From Azoarcus sp. DD4 (GTDB lineage: Bacteria > Pseudomonadota > Gammaproteobacteria > Burkholderiales > Rhodocyclaceae): a DNA stretch of 64,000 nt. This document shows, in pieces, positions 1 through 7,270 of this stretch. The stretch covers positions 2,542,001 through 2,606,000 of the forward strand of contig NZ_CP022958.1 of NCBI RefSeq assembly GCF_006496635.1, written 5' to 3'. The translations under genes were made by a program, and so were the position numbers. Each line of letters starts with the position of its first letter. Position 1 is the first letter of the stretch. The notes below the pieces were generated by a model. That model did not search any database. It saw only the letters and a list, made by a program, of their open reading frames with translations, and was not told the origin of the DNA.

Positions 1-2610
1 GGTGAAGTCGCGCATCACGCGTTCGAGCTCGCGCTCCGGCAGCTGGCCGTGGCCGACGACGATGCGCGCTTCCGGCAGCAGTTCGGCCAGCTCGTTGCGC
101 ACGTTCTCGATGGTGTCGACCTCGTTGTGCAGGAAATACACCTGGCCGCCGCGCTTGAATTCGCGCAGCACCGCCTCGCGCACGATGCCCTTGCTCCAGC
201 GCTGCACGAAGGTCTTGATCGCGAGGCGCTTCTGCGGCGCGGTGGCGATCACCGAGAACTCGCGCAGCCCCTCCATCGCCAGCCCCAGCGTGCGCGGGAT
301 GGGCGTGGCGGTCAGCGTCAGGATGTCGACCTCGCTGCGCAGCTGCTTCAAGGCCTCCTTCTGGCGCACGCCGAAACGGTGTTCCTCGTCGATGATGACC
401 AGCCCGAGCCGCTTGAACAGCACGTCCTTCTGCAGCAGGCGGTGGGTACCGATGATGATGTCGACCTTGCCCTCGCCCAACTGCTTGAGCGCCTCGGCCT
501 GTTCCTTGGTGGACTTGAAGCGCGATAGCTCGGCGATCTTGATCGGCCAGTCGGCGAAGCGGTCGGCGAAGGTCTGGTAGTGCTGTTCGGCCAGCAGCGT
601 GGTCGGGCACAGCACCACCACCTGCTTGCCGTCGGCCACCGCGATGAAGGCGGCGCGCAGCGCGACTTCGGTCTTGCCGAAGCCGACGTCGCCGCACACC
701 AGGCGGTCCATCGGCCGGCCGGATTTCATGTCGCCGACCACCGCGTCGATCGCGGCCTGCTGGTCGGGCGTGGTCTCGAAGCCGAAGGCCTCGGCGAAGG
801 CTTCGAGGTCGTGCTGCTTGAAGTCGAAGCGGTGGCCGGGGCGGGCGGCGCGCTGGGCGTAGAGCGCCAGCAGCTCGGCGGCGGTGTCGCGCACCTGCAT
901 CGCCGCTTTCTTCTTGGCCTTTTCCCACTGGCCGGACCCGAGGCGGTGCAGGTCCACCGCTTCCGGGTCGGCGCCGGCGTAGCGGGTGATCACATGCAGT
1001 TGCGACACCGGCACGTAGAGCTTGTCGCCGCCGTTATATTCCAGGTGCAGGAACTCGGTGTCGCCCTCGCCGAGGTTCATGTGGACAAGGCCGAGGTAGC
1101 GGCCGATGCCGTGCGACACATGCACCACCGGGTCGCCGATCTTGAGCTCGGAGAGATCGCGCAGCCAGCCCTCCATCGTCGCCGCCTTCTTTGCCTCGCG
1201 GCGCACGCGGGCGCGGGCGCTGGTGGCGTAGAGCTCGGTTTCGGTGACGATGGCGAGCTGCGCTTCCGGCAGCAGGAAGCCGGCAGCGAGTGGGGCGACG
1301 CCGAGCGCGAAACGGCTGCCGGATTCGAGGAAGCCGGCGAGGTCGGCAGTCGCGTCGGGCTTGAGACCATACTCGGCGAGGTATTCCGCCATGGTCTCGC
1401 GGCGGCCGGGCGAATCGGCGAGCAGCAGGATGCGGCCGTCGAAACCGGCCTGGAAGGCCTTCAGCTTGTGCAGCGGGTCGGTGGCCTTGCGTTCCACCGC
1501 CAGTTCGGGCAGCGCGACGGCGGCGTCCGCCAGCCGGCTGTCGCCGCCGATGGCGAAACGCGGCCTGTCCTTGAGCGCGAGGAAGAAGGCTTCCTCGCCG
1601 AGGAAGAGCTGCTCCGGCGCCACCACCGGCCGGCTGCGGTCGCCCTTCAGCAGGTCGTAGCGCGAGCGGGTGTCGCGCCAGAACTCGCCGATCGCGCCCG
1701 GTACGTCGCGGTGCAGCAGCACCGGCACGTCGACCGGCAGATAGTCGAACAGCGTGGCGGTCTCGTCGAAGAACAGCGGCAGGTAGTACTCGATGCCGGC
1801 CGGCGCGATGCCGTTGGAGACATCCTTGTAGATCGCCGCGCGCGTAGGATCGCCCTCGAAGGTTTCGCGGAAGCGGCTGCGAAAGCGGGTGCGGCCTTTG
1901 TCGTCGAGCGGGAACTCGCGCGCGGGCAGCAGGCGGATTTCCTTGGTGGGGTAGACGGTGCGCTGGGTGTCCGGGTCGAAGGTCTTGATGCTCTCGACCT
2001 CGTCGTCGAATAGGTCGATGCGGAAGGGCAGGGTCGAGCCCATCGGGTAGAGGTCGACCAGGCCGCCGCGCACCGAGAATTCGCCCGGGCTCACCACCTG
2101 CGTCACATGCGCGTAGCCGGCCACCGCCATCTGGCTGCGCAGTGCATCCACATCCAGCTTGTCGCCCTGCTTCATGAAGAAGGTGTAGGCGGCGAGATAG
2201 GTCGGCGGCGCCAGCCGGTAGAGCGCGGTGGAGGCCGGCACCAGCATCACGTCGACCTCGCCGCGGCTGACCGCGTAGAGGGTGGATAGCCGCTCGGAGA
2301 TCAGGTCCTGGTGGGGCGAGAAGCTGTCGTAGGGCAGGGTTTCCCAGTCCGGCAGCAGATGGGTGCGCAGACCGGGTACGATCCAGGCGAGTTCGTCCTG
2401 CAGGCGCTGGGCGTCGAGCGGGTTGGCGGTGACGACCGCGAGCATGCGGCCGCGGCCGGCGAGCTGGGCGATGGCGAAGGCGTCGGCCGAGCCGGCGAGG
2501 CCGGGCAGGTCGAGACGTGCGCCGGCTTTCGGCAGGGCGAGGCCGGCGAGGGCAGGCAGAGAGAGAGTCGAGTGGACGGGACATCGGGCTGGGCGGCGCG
2601 GCTTGCGCAT
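1..2610 (-). CDS. mfd: Transcription-repair coupling factor Mfd (C-terminal part cut off by window edge)
   Basis: Mfd displaces RNA polymerase stalled at DNA lesions and recruits the UvrABC excision machinery. The reverse-strand frame is open from an ATG at 2610 to the window edge, giving 870 codons of a protein usually near 1150 residues, so the rest lies to the left. The N-terminal UvrB-homology and RNA-polymerase-interaction regions are present. The translocase Walker A motif GDVGFGKTE is near residue 640, the DEEHRFGV helicase box near residue 740, and TATPIPRTL follows. The upstream neighbour is the small hydrolase ending at 2735, 124 bp away. The start is the first in-frame ATG and gives a somewhat basic N-terminus; a downstream start is possible. 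Confidence 0.95.
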   Translation of the reverse strand, partial: MRKPRRPARCPVHSTLSLPALAGLALPKAGARLDLPGLAGSADAFAIAQLAGRGRMLAVVTANPLDAQRLQDELAWIVPGLRTHLLPDWETLPYDSFSPHQDLISERLSTLYAVSRGEVDVMLVPASTALYRLAPPTYLAAYTFFMKQGDKLDVDALRSQMAVAGYAHVTQVVSPGEFSVRGGLVDLYPMGSTLPFRIDLFDDEVESIKTFDPDTQRTVYPTKEIRLLPAREFPLDDKGRTRFRSRFRETFEGDPTRAAIYKDVSNGIAPAGIEYYLPLFFDETATLFDYLPVDVPVLLHRDVPGAIGEFWRDTRSRYDLLKGDRSRPVVAPEQLFLGEEAFFLALKDRPRFAIGGDSRLADAAVALPELAVERKATDPLHKLKAFQAGFDGRILLLADSPGRRETMAEYLAEYGLKPDATADLAGFLESGSRFALGVAPLAAGFLLPEAQLAIVTETELYATSARARVRREAKKAATMEGWLRDLSELKIGDPVVHVSHGIGRYLGLVHMNLGEGDTEFLHLEYNGGDKLYVPVSQLHVITRYAGADPEAVDLHRLGSGQWEKAKKKAAMQVRDTAAELLALYAQRAARPGHRFDFKQHDLEAFAEAFGFETTPDQQAAIDAVVGDMKSGRPMDRLVCGDVGFGKTEVALRAAFIAVADGKQVVVLCPTTLLAEQHYQTFADRFADWPIKIAELSRFKSTKEQAEALKQLGEGKVDIIIGTHRLLQKDVLFKRLGLVIIDEEHRFGVRQKEALKQLRSEVDILTLTATPIPRTLGLAMEGLREFSVIATAPQKRLAIKTFVQRWSKGIVREAVLREFKRGGQVYFLHNEVDTIENVRNELAELLPEARIVVGHGQLPERELERVMRDFT

Positions 2611-2688
2611 CGGCCAATAGCGTGGGCAAGTGCGGGATTATAGGCGAGCGGGCAGGCGAATCAGTCCTGGTGTCGACGCTTGCCGCGC

Positions 2689-2716
2689 GGCCGGCGTGCT
2701 TGGTCGTGCGCCGGCC
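2689..2716 (-). terminator. Inverted repeat between hydrolase gene and mfd
   Basis: GGCCGGCG (2689-2696) is exactly repeated as CGCCGGCC (2709-2716) with a 12-nt loop. It could form a strong GC hairpin in the transcript running toward mfd. No T-tract follows, so a role as intrinsic terminator is doubtful; an attenuating hairpin or chance are alternatives. Confidence 0.3.
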
Positions 2717-2734
2717 TCGTCCGTGGCGCCCGGA

Positions 2735-3445
2735 TCAGGCCGGGCCGGGATGCGGGAGGGGCGGCTGCTCTCCGGGTGACGCGGCGGATTCGGCGGCGCG
2801 CGGCAGCGGCAGGTGCTGCTGCAACCACTCCGCGGCCAGGCGGCCGGTCTGTTCGATTTCGTGATCGCCGGCATGGGCCGGGTCGTTGCCGTCTATGGCC
2901 TGCCAGTCGTGAGTGCCACCGATCAGGCCGTAGGCCTGGTGCAGCATGGCGGCTTGCGGGTTGTCGCGGCCGACGATGAAGCGCGTCGGTACGTGCAGCG
3001 CGCGCAGCTGGGCGGCACCGGCGAGATCCGGGCGGCCCGCCTGGCAGACGATGGCGCCGATGCGCTCCGGGATCCTGACCGCCGCGCGGATGGCGGCGGC
3101 ACAGGTGGTGTCGGAAGCGAACAGACCGATCGCCAGCGGCGTCAGCGGCGGTTGGTGGCCTATCCATTCGGCGGCGGCGACGACGCGGTTGGCCAGTTGC
3201 GGCACGTTGAAGCGCGCGTCCGGGTCGCGGGTCTGCTCGTAGTGGGTGAGCAGGTTCAGCGTCAGGGTGGCGAAGCCGTGCGACTGCAGACTGCGGGCGA
3301 TCGCCGCCTCGCGCGCATGCGCCGGATCGGCTGCGTCGGGCTGCAGGATGACGGCCAGCGCGCGTACGTCGGGTGCATGCGACAGCAGGCCGTCCAGCCA
3401 GACGTTGTCCGTCGAGATGCCGATCAGGGTGTTGCGTAGCTTCAC
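2735..3445 (-). CDS. Alpha/beta-hydrolase-like protein (dienelactone hydrolase family-like)
   Basis: A 236-residue protein with a GTG start. It has the alternating strand/helix pattern of a small alpha/beta hydrolase. Segments such as VRALAVILQP near residue 30, LAIGLFASDTT near 105 (in the position of the nucleophile elbow) and HVPTRFIVGRDN near 145 resemble dienelactone-hydrolase-type proteins. The elbow reads GLFASDT rather than a clear GxSxG, so catalysis is uncertain. No signal peptide is seen. It lies 79 bp downstream of the radical SAM gene on the same strand and could be the last gene of that transcript. The substrate is unknown. Confidence 0.6.
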   Translation of the reverse strand: MKLRNTLIGISTDNVWLDGLLSHAPDVRALAVILQPDAADPAHAREAAIARSLQSHGFATLTLNLLTHYEQTRDPDARFNVPQLANRVVAAAEWIGHQPPLTPLAIGLFASDTTCAAAIRAAVRIPERIGAIVCQAGRPDLAGAAQLRALHVPTRFIVGRDNPQAAMLHQAYGLIGGTHDWQAIDGNDPAHAGDHEIEQTGRLAAEWLQQHLPLPRAAESAASPGEQPPLPHPGPA

Positions 3446-3524
3446 GTCGTTATCGCAGGTGGAATGCGGCGGTGATTTGCACCGAGCATGGCATAGCGTA
3501 CGCGACCGGACAAGGCAGTATTGC

Positions 3525-4598
3525 TCAGCTGCTGCGGTGGATGCCGACCGGGATGCGGCGTGGTCCGAAGGCCTTGTCGAAGTGGCGATAACGGCCGGCG
3601 AGCTGCCTGCCGCAATCGGGGCAACAGCCGCTGTCGCTGACCCGGTACTGGAGGATCTGGTACCAGTCGCGCACGATCAGCGCCGCGCCGCAGCCGGCGC
3701 AGAAGGTGGTGCCGCCGTCGGCATCGTGGACATTGCCGGTGTAGACGTGGTGCAGGCCGGCGTCGAGGGCGATGCGCCGCGCCCGGCTCAGGGTTTCCGG
3801 CGGCGTGGGCGGCAGGTCGGTGAGCTTGAAGTCCGGGTGGAAGGCGGTGAAGTGCAGCGGCACCTCGGTGCCGAGTTCGTCGCGTACCCAGCGCGCCAGC
3901 GCGCCGATTTCCTTGTCGTCGTCATTGCGGCCGGGGATGAGCAGGGTGGTGATCTCCACCCACACGTCGGTTTCATGATGCAGCCAGGTCAGTGTATCCA
4001 GCACCGGCTGCAGATGGGCGCCGCACAGCTGGACGTAGAAGTCGTCGGTGAAGCCCTTGAGGTCGACATTGGCGGCGTCCATGTGCTGGTAGAAATCGCC
4101 ACGCGCGAGTTCGGTGATGTAGCCGGCCGTGACCGCGACGTTCTTCAGCCCGCGCGCGTGGCAGGCGATGGCGGTGTCGATGGCGTACTCGGCGAAGATC
4201 ACCGGATCGTTGTAGGTGTAGGCCACGCTGCTGCAACCCCACTCCTGCGCGGTGTCGGCGATTTCCTCGGGCATGGCGGAATCCATCAGCCTGTCCATGT
4301 CGCGTGACTTGGAGATGTCCCAGTTCTGGCAGAACTTGCAGGCGAGGTTGCAGCCGGCCGTGCCGAAGGAGAAAACGCTGGTGCCGGGCAGGAAGTGGTT
4401 GAGCGGCTTCTTCTCGATAGGGTCGATGCAGAAGCCGGAACTGCGGCCATAGGTGGTGAGCACCATCGCATCGCCTTCGCGCATGCGCACGAAGCAGGCG
4501 CCGCGCTGATCCGCGTGCAGCTTGCAGTAGCGTGGGCAGAGGTCGCACTGGATGCGGCCGTCGTCGAGTTTGTGCCAGTAACGTCCGGGATGGTTCAT
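3525..4598 (-). CDS. amrS: AmmeMemoRadiSam system radical SAM enzyme
   Basis: A 357-residue radical SAM protein of the type found with AMMECR1- and MEMO-family proteins and once annotated as a pyruvate formate-lyase activating enzyme. The SAM [4Fe-4S] motif is Cys83-x3-Cys87-x2-Cys90 (CNLACKFC). Other cysteine pairs occur at the N-terminus (Cys18, 21, 25, 35) and in a C-terminal ribbon (FCAGCG, CCPDCG), probably binding zinc or a further cluster. The ATG at 4598 has GGAG upstream and begins MNHPGRYW; a longer in-frame extension lacks family-like sequence. Partner genes amrA and amrB lie 1.2-2.6 kb upstream on the same strand, separated from it by cooA and cowN. The reaction is not established. 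Confidence 0.9.
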   Translation of the reverse strand: MNHPGRYWHKLDDGRIQCDLCPRYCKLHADQRGACFVRMREGDAMVLTTYGRSSGFCIDPIEKKPLNHFLPGTSVFSFGTAGCNLACKFCQNWDISKSRDMDRLMDSAMPEEIADTAQEWGCSSVAYTYNDPVIFAEYAIDTAIACHARGLKNVAVTAGYITELARGDFYQHMDAANVDLKGFTDDFYVQLCGAHLQPVLDTLTWLHHETDVWVEITTLLIPGRNDDDKEIGALARWVRDELGTEVPLHFTAFHPDFKLTDLPPTPPETLSRARRIALDAGLHHVYTGNVHDADGGTTFCAGCGAALIVRDWYQILQYRVSDSGCCPDCGRQLAGRYRHFDKAFGPRRIPVGIHRSS

Positions 4599-4685
4599 GG
4601 CGGTGCTCCGGTGTGCGGCGCCCCGGGCGCCACCCACTTTCAGACTAGCATCGCGCTGGCCGGAGCGGCAGGAGCATCCCGGTGC

Positions 4686-5015
4686 TCAGCAGCATTCTTC
4701 CTCGATCTGGTCGAGCAGGCGCAGGGCTTCCTCGTCCTCGTAGGTTTCGAACAGCTCGCGGATCATGTTGATGTAGCTGTGGACCAGGAAGAGCGCGTCG
4801 CAGCGCTCGCTGCTGCGGCCTTCGAGCTTGTCGCGAAACTTGTCCCAGAAGGGGTTGCCCTTGGCCGGGTCGTCGATGTGGCGGCGCACATGTTGCATCA
4901 GGATGCGGGCGTTGCCGTCGCAGTCGATGCCGCAGAAGGAAACGTAGCGGTCGGGCTTGTCGAGCGCCTGGGCAAAGGGATTGACGAGCTGGGCGGCGTT
5001 GTGCGGTGCGTTCAT
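4686..5015 (-). CDS. cowN: CowN, N2-fixation sustaining protein (protects nitrogenase from CO)
   Basis: A 109-residue protein with the full CowN signature: DRYVSFCGIDCDGNAR near the N-terminus, a central DDPAKGNPFWDKF, then LFLVHSYINMIRELFE and the C-terminal LLDQIEEECC. CowN is known to sustain nitrogenase activity when CO is present. Known members are about 90-110 residues, so this is full length. The ATG at 5015 has GGAA about 8 nt upstream. It lies 62 bp downstream of cooA, with a CooA-type operator overlapping the end of cooA. Its presence predicts nif genes elsewhere in the genome; none are in this window. Confidence 0.93.
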   Translation of the reverse strand: MNAPHNAAQLVNPFAQALDKPDRYVSFCGIDCDGNARILMQHVRRHIDDPAKGNPFWDKFRDKLEGRSSERCDALFLVHSYINMIRELFETYEDEEALRLLDQIEEECC

Positions 5016-5046
5016 GGCGGATTCCGAAGCGGGTGAAAGTGGCTTC

Positions 5047-5053
5047 GGATTGT
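5047..5053 (-). promoter_or_regulatory. Possible -10 region of the cowN promoter
   Basis: Counting from the centre of the CooA box (5083.5), a CRP class-II geometry (centre near -43.5) puts the transcription start near 5040. The reverse strand has an ACAATC-like hexamer at about 5048-5053, the position expected for a -10. The match to TATAAT is weak, as is common at activator-dependent promoters. This is inferred from spacing, not from a strong motif. Confidence 0.35.
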
Positions 5054-5075
5054 CCCGATGGCGCAGCCGCGCGTC

Positions 5076-5091
5076 TGTCAGCCAGCCGACA
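5076..5091 (-). promoter_or_regulatory. CooA-binding site (TGTCA-N6-CGACA) upstream of cowN
   Basis: The plus strand reads TGTCA GCCAGC CGACA, an exact match to the two-fold symmetric CooA recognition sequence known from Rhodospirillum rubrum coo promoters. It overlaps the last codons and stop of cooA, so the operator is embedded in coding sequence. Its centre is 68 bp upstream of the cowN ATG, which leaves room for a promoter with the site near -43.5 and a leader of about 25 nt. This supports CO-activated transcription of cowN by the product of the adjacent gene. Confidence 0.85.
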
Positions 5092-5785
5092 AATCGCTGC
5101 CTTTCGCACGTCGGGCGAGTTCTTCAGGCGCCAGCAGCACCAGTGTCCGGCGGCCTTCGCGTGCGATCACGCCATCGCGCACCAGTTGGCCGATGAGCGA
5201 GGACACCGTCTGGCGCGAGGTGCCGAGCAGGCGGGCGATGTCCTCGGTGCGCAGCTGCAGCGGCACGCGCAGGCCGGCCGGGAGCGTGGCGTCGACACCG
5301 CGGGCGAGGCCGAGCAGGAAGTTGGCGAGGCGCGCCGCAACGTCGCGGAAGGCAAGGTTTTCGATGATGTCGATGGAGCGCGCGAGCAGCCGGGCGAAGA
5401 CCCGGATGGTCGCCGGCATCAGCGCCGGGTCGGACAGCAGGCGCCCCTGGAAATATCCGGTGTCCGCCATCAGCAGGGTGCAGTCGGTAACTGCTTCGAC
5501 CCAGGCCCGCGTGTGGGTGCAATACACTTCGCCGGGCTCGAGGAAGGCGAGCGTCAGCTCTTTATCCTCATCCGACAGATACACGCGCAAGCGCCCCTGC
5601 TGCAGCACGAACACGGTATTGCCGCCGCTGCCCGGCGAGGCGATGAAACTGCCGCGCTTGTACTGGCGCACGGTCGGTGCGTGAAAGGGCGTATCGGCCG
5701 ACAGCGCGGCGCCAATGGGATGGTCGGCGACGTCGATGGCAGGTCGCTCCGGGTGCCCGGTATCGGGCTTCGTGGGTGGCGTCAC
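5078..5785 (-). CDS. cooA: CooA-type CO-sensing haem transcriptional activator (CRP/FNR family)
   Basis: A 235-residue CRP-family protein. The sensor segment GRLRVYL...GEVYCTHTRAWVEA aligns with R. rubrum CooA, including Cys89 and His91 at the positions of the haem ligands Cys75 and His77. A long dimerisation helix follows (about 135-160). The helix-turn-helix holds SRQTVSSLIGQL, close to SRQTTSTALNSL of CooA. The GTG start at 5785 has GGAG 9 nt upstream. The N-terminus reads Met-Thr-Pro-Pro, whereas R. rubrum CooA uses Pro2 as a haem ligand, so ligation here may differ. It sits between amrA (58 bp upstream) and cowN. A general FNR-like regulator is less likely because the FNR cysteine cluster is absent. 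Confidence 0.88.
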   Translation of the reverse strand: MTPPTKPDTGHPERPAIDVADHPIGAALSADTPFHAPTVRQYKRGSFIASPGSGGNTVFVLQQGRLRVYLSDEDKELTLAFLEPGEVYCTHTRAWVEAVTDCTLLMADTGYFQGRLLSDPALMPATIRVFARLLARSIDIIENLAFRDVAARLANFLLGLARGVDATLPAGLRVPLQLRTEDIARLLGTSRQTVSSLIGQLVRDGVIAREGRRTLVLLAPEELARRAKGSDLSAG

Positions 5786-5843
5786 TGCTGCGTCTCCAGG
5801 GCAGAACGGGTGCAGATGGTCCGCAGCGGCTGCGGCCAGGCAC

Positions 5844-6410
5844 TCATGCTGCGTCGCCCTCGTGCCATTTCCGCACGTGGTAGCGCGCGGCCATCAGTCC
5901 ATCCACCGGACGTTGCGGGTCCATGCCGGCCTTGTGTTTGAGCGCCGCGAGAAAGTCGCGCGGCTCGGGCAGCTGTTCCCATACCTGTGGCAGGAAGGTC
6001 GCGCTGCGGCAGCCGGCGAAGAGGATGAGGCCGTCCTCGCCCGGCTTGAGTTGGGCCAGCAGTTCGGGCTCGTCGCGGAATTCGAGAAACTCGGGCTCGG
6101 ACAGCAGCGAGACCTCGACTTCGATCTCGTCCAGTTCTTCCGTGCGTACAGGAGGAAAACGAGGGTCGCGGCTGGCGGCGGCAATGGCGTTGGTCACCAC
6201 GTCCTCGCCCAGAGGCCGTTGCGCCCTCAGGCTGCCGATGCAGCCGCGCAGTTCGCCGCGCTTCTTGAGCGTGACGAAGGTGGCGCCACGGGACGCGAGC
6301 CGGGCGTCATCGCCGGTGTCGGGGGCCGCTCCGTAGCCGAGATGATGCGCGATCGCCTGGCGCGCGCGCGCCAGCAGCAGTTGCCCGAGATCAGTGCTGC
6401 TGGCTGACAT
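5844..6410 (-). CDS. amrA: AmmeMemoRadiSam system protein A (AMMECR1 domain)
   Basis: A 188-residue protein with one AMMECR1 domain. The hallmark LRGCIGSL is near residue 55, followed by RFPPV and ELDEIEVEVSLLSEPE, and the C-terminal part has GLILFAGCRSATFLPQVWEQ. The human homologue is the Alport-syndrome-region protein AMMECR1; its biochemical function is unknown. The ATG at 6410 lies inside the last codons of amrB (overlap about 20 nt), suggesting translational coupling. A longer reading upstream runs through amrB coding sequence and is rejected. cooA follows 58 bp downstream. Confidence 0.9.
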   Translation of the reverse strand: MSASSTDLGQLLLARARQAIAHHLGYGAAPDTGDDARLASRGATFVTLKKRGELRGCIGSLRAQRPLGEDVVTNAIAAASRDPRFPPVRTEELDEIEVEVSLLSEPEFLEFRDEPELLAQLKPGEDGLILFAGCRSATFLPQVWEQLPEPRDFLAALKHKAGMDPQRPVDGLMAARYHVRKWHEGDAA

Positions 6411-7215
6411 CGGGCACCTGATCACAGAAGGCAAGGCTGGCGTAACCGACCACGCGCGAACGGTCGCCGGCGGTGTCGCCGGAATTGCGCAGGTCGAGCA
6501 GATGGGGTTTAAGGTGGTGGCGCGCGGCCACACGGATCAGTCCGTTGAGCGGGGTCGCGCCGCAGGCCTGTTCGTGGTCGATGCCGGCATGCAGCATCAG
6601 CACCTGGTCGATGGTGGCGCGGTCGCAGGCCTGCGCCTGGTGGTAGGGGTGATAGTGCGACAGGTCGGAGCTGATCACGATCAGGGTTTCCGGGCCGCCC
6701 CAGAGGTTTTCGATCAGCGCGGCGACCTCCTCGGTGCCGGCGCGGCCGACCAGCAGCGGCACCAGCTCGAAGGATTCGAGCACCGTCTGCAGGAAGGGCA
6801 GTTGTACCTCGAGGCAGTGTTCGAAGGCGTGCGGACGATCATCGAGCACGACGCCGGGCCGTGCCTGCAGCGCCAGCCAGTCGGCACGGCTGAGCGGAAC
6901 CTCGCCCAGCGGGGTGGCGAAAACCTGCGCAGCGGGCAGCGCGAAGCCGTCGACCGCCATGCGGTGGGCGGGGCCGAATATCACCACCCGCCTGATGGCC
7001 TTGCGCAGTGGGGCGATGGCCGCGTACGCAGCGGCGGCGATGGGACCGGAGTAAATGTAGCCGGCGTGGGGCACGACAATGGCTTTGGGCGCGCTCACGA
7101 CTTCGAGCGGCATCGCTGAGGCGAGCATTTCGCCGACCTGGGTGCGCAGCACCCTGTCGTCGGCGGGGTAGAACTGGCCGGCGACGGCGGCCGGCCTGAC
7201 AGATGCGATGGCCAT
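6391..7215 (-). CDS. amrB: AmmeMemoRadiSam system protein B (MEMO family)
   Basis: A 274-residue MEMO-family protein with the fold of class III extradiol dioxygenases. It shows VVPHAGYIYSGP (His50), FGPAHR (His84), VISSDLSHYHPYHQA and, near the end, EQACGATPLNGL. These His and Cys residues fall at positions equivalent, as far as I can judge, to the metal ligands of human MEMO1. The ATG at 7215 begins MAIASVRPAAVAGQFYP, the usual family N-terminus. Its 3' end overlaps amrA. The MgtC-like gene ends 55 bp upstream, so amrB may head its own transcript or continue that one. Confidence 0.9.
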   Translation of the reverse strand: MAIASVRPAAVAGQFYPADDRVLRTQVGEMLASAMPLEVVSAPKAIVVPHAGYIYSGPIAAAAYAAIAPLRKAIRRVVIFGPAHRMAVDGFALPAAQVFATPLGEVPLSRADWLALQARPGVVLDDRPHAFEHCLEVQLPFLQTVLESFELVPLLVGRAGTEEVAALIENLWGGPETLIVISSDLSHYHPYHQAQACDRATIDQVLMLHAGIDHEQACGATPLNGLIRVAARHHLKPHLLDLRNSGDTAGDRSRVVGYASLAFCDQVPDVSQQH

Positions 7216-7270
7216 GATGTTTCCGGGGGTGAGGTCGGATCGATGGCAGCGGACTTCGCCATCGCAGGAA

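Noticed and set aside
580..2013. Long plus-strand open frame (477 codons) across the mfd gene
   Set aside because: It is the complement of Mfd coding sequence, has an Ala/Gly/Arg/His composition typical of a GC-rich antisense frame, and shows no domain.
4620..4640. GGCGCC-CCG-GGCGCC palindrome between cowN and amrS
   Set aside because: A short GC stem with no T-tract on the minus strand. It could be a weak hairpin but does not support a terminator call, so cowN and amrS may be co-transcribed.
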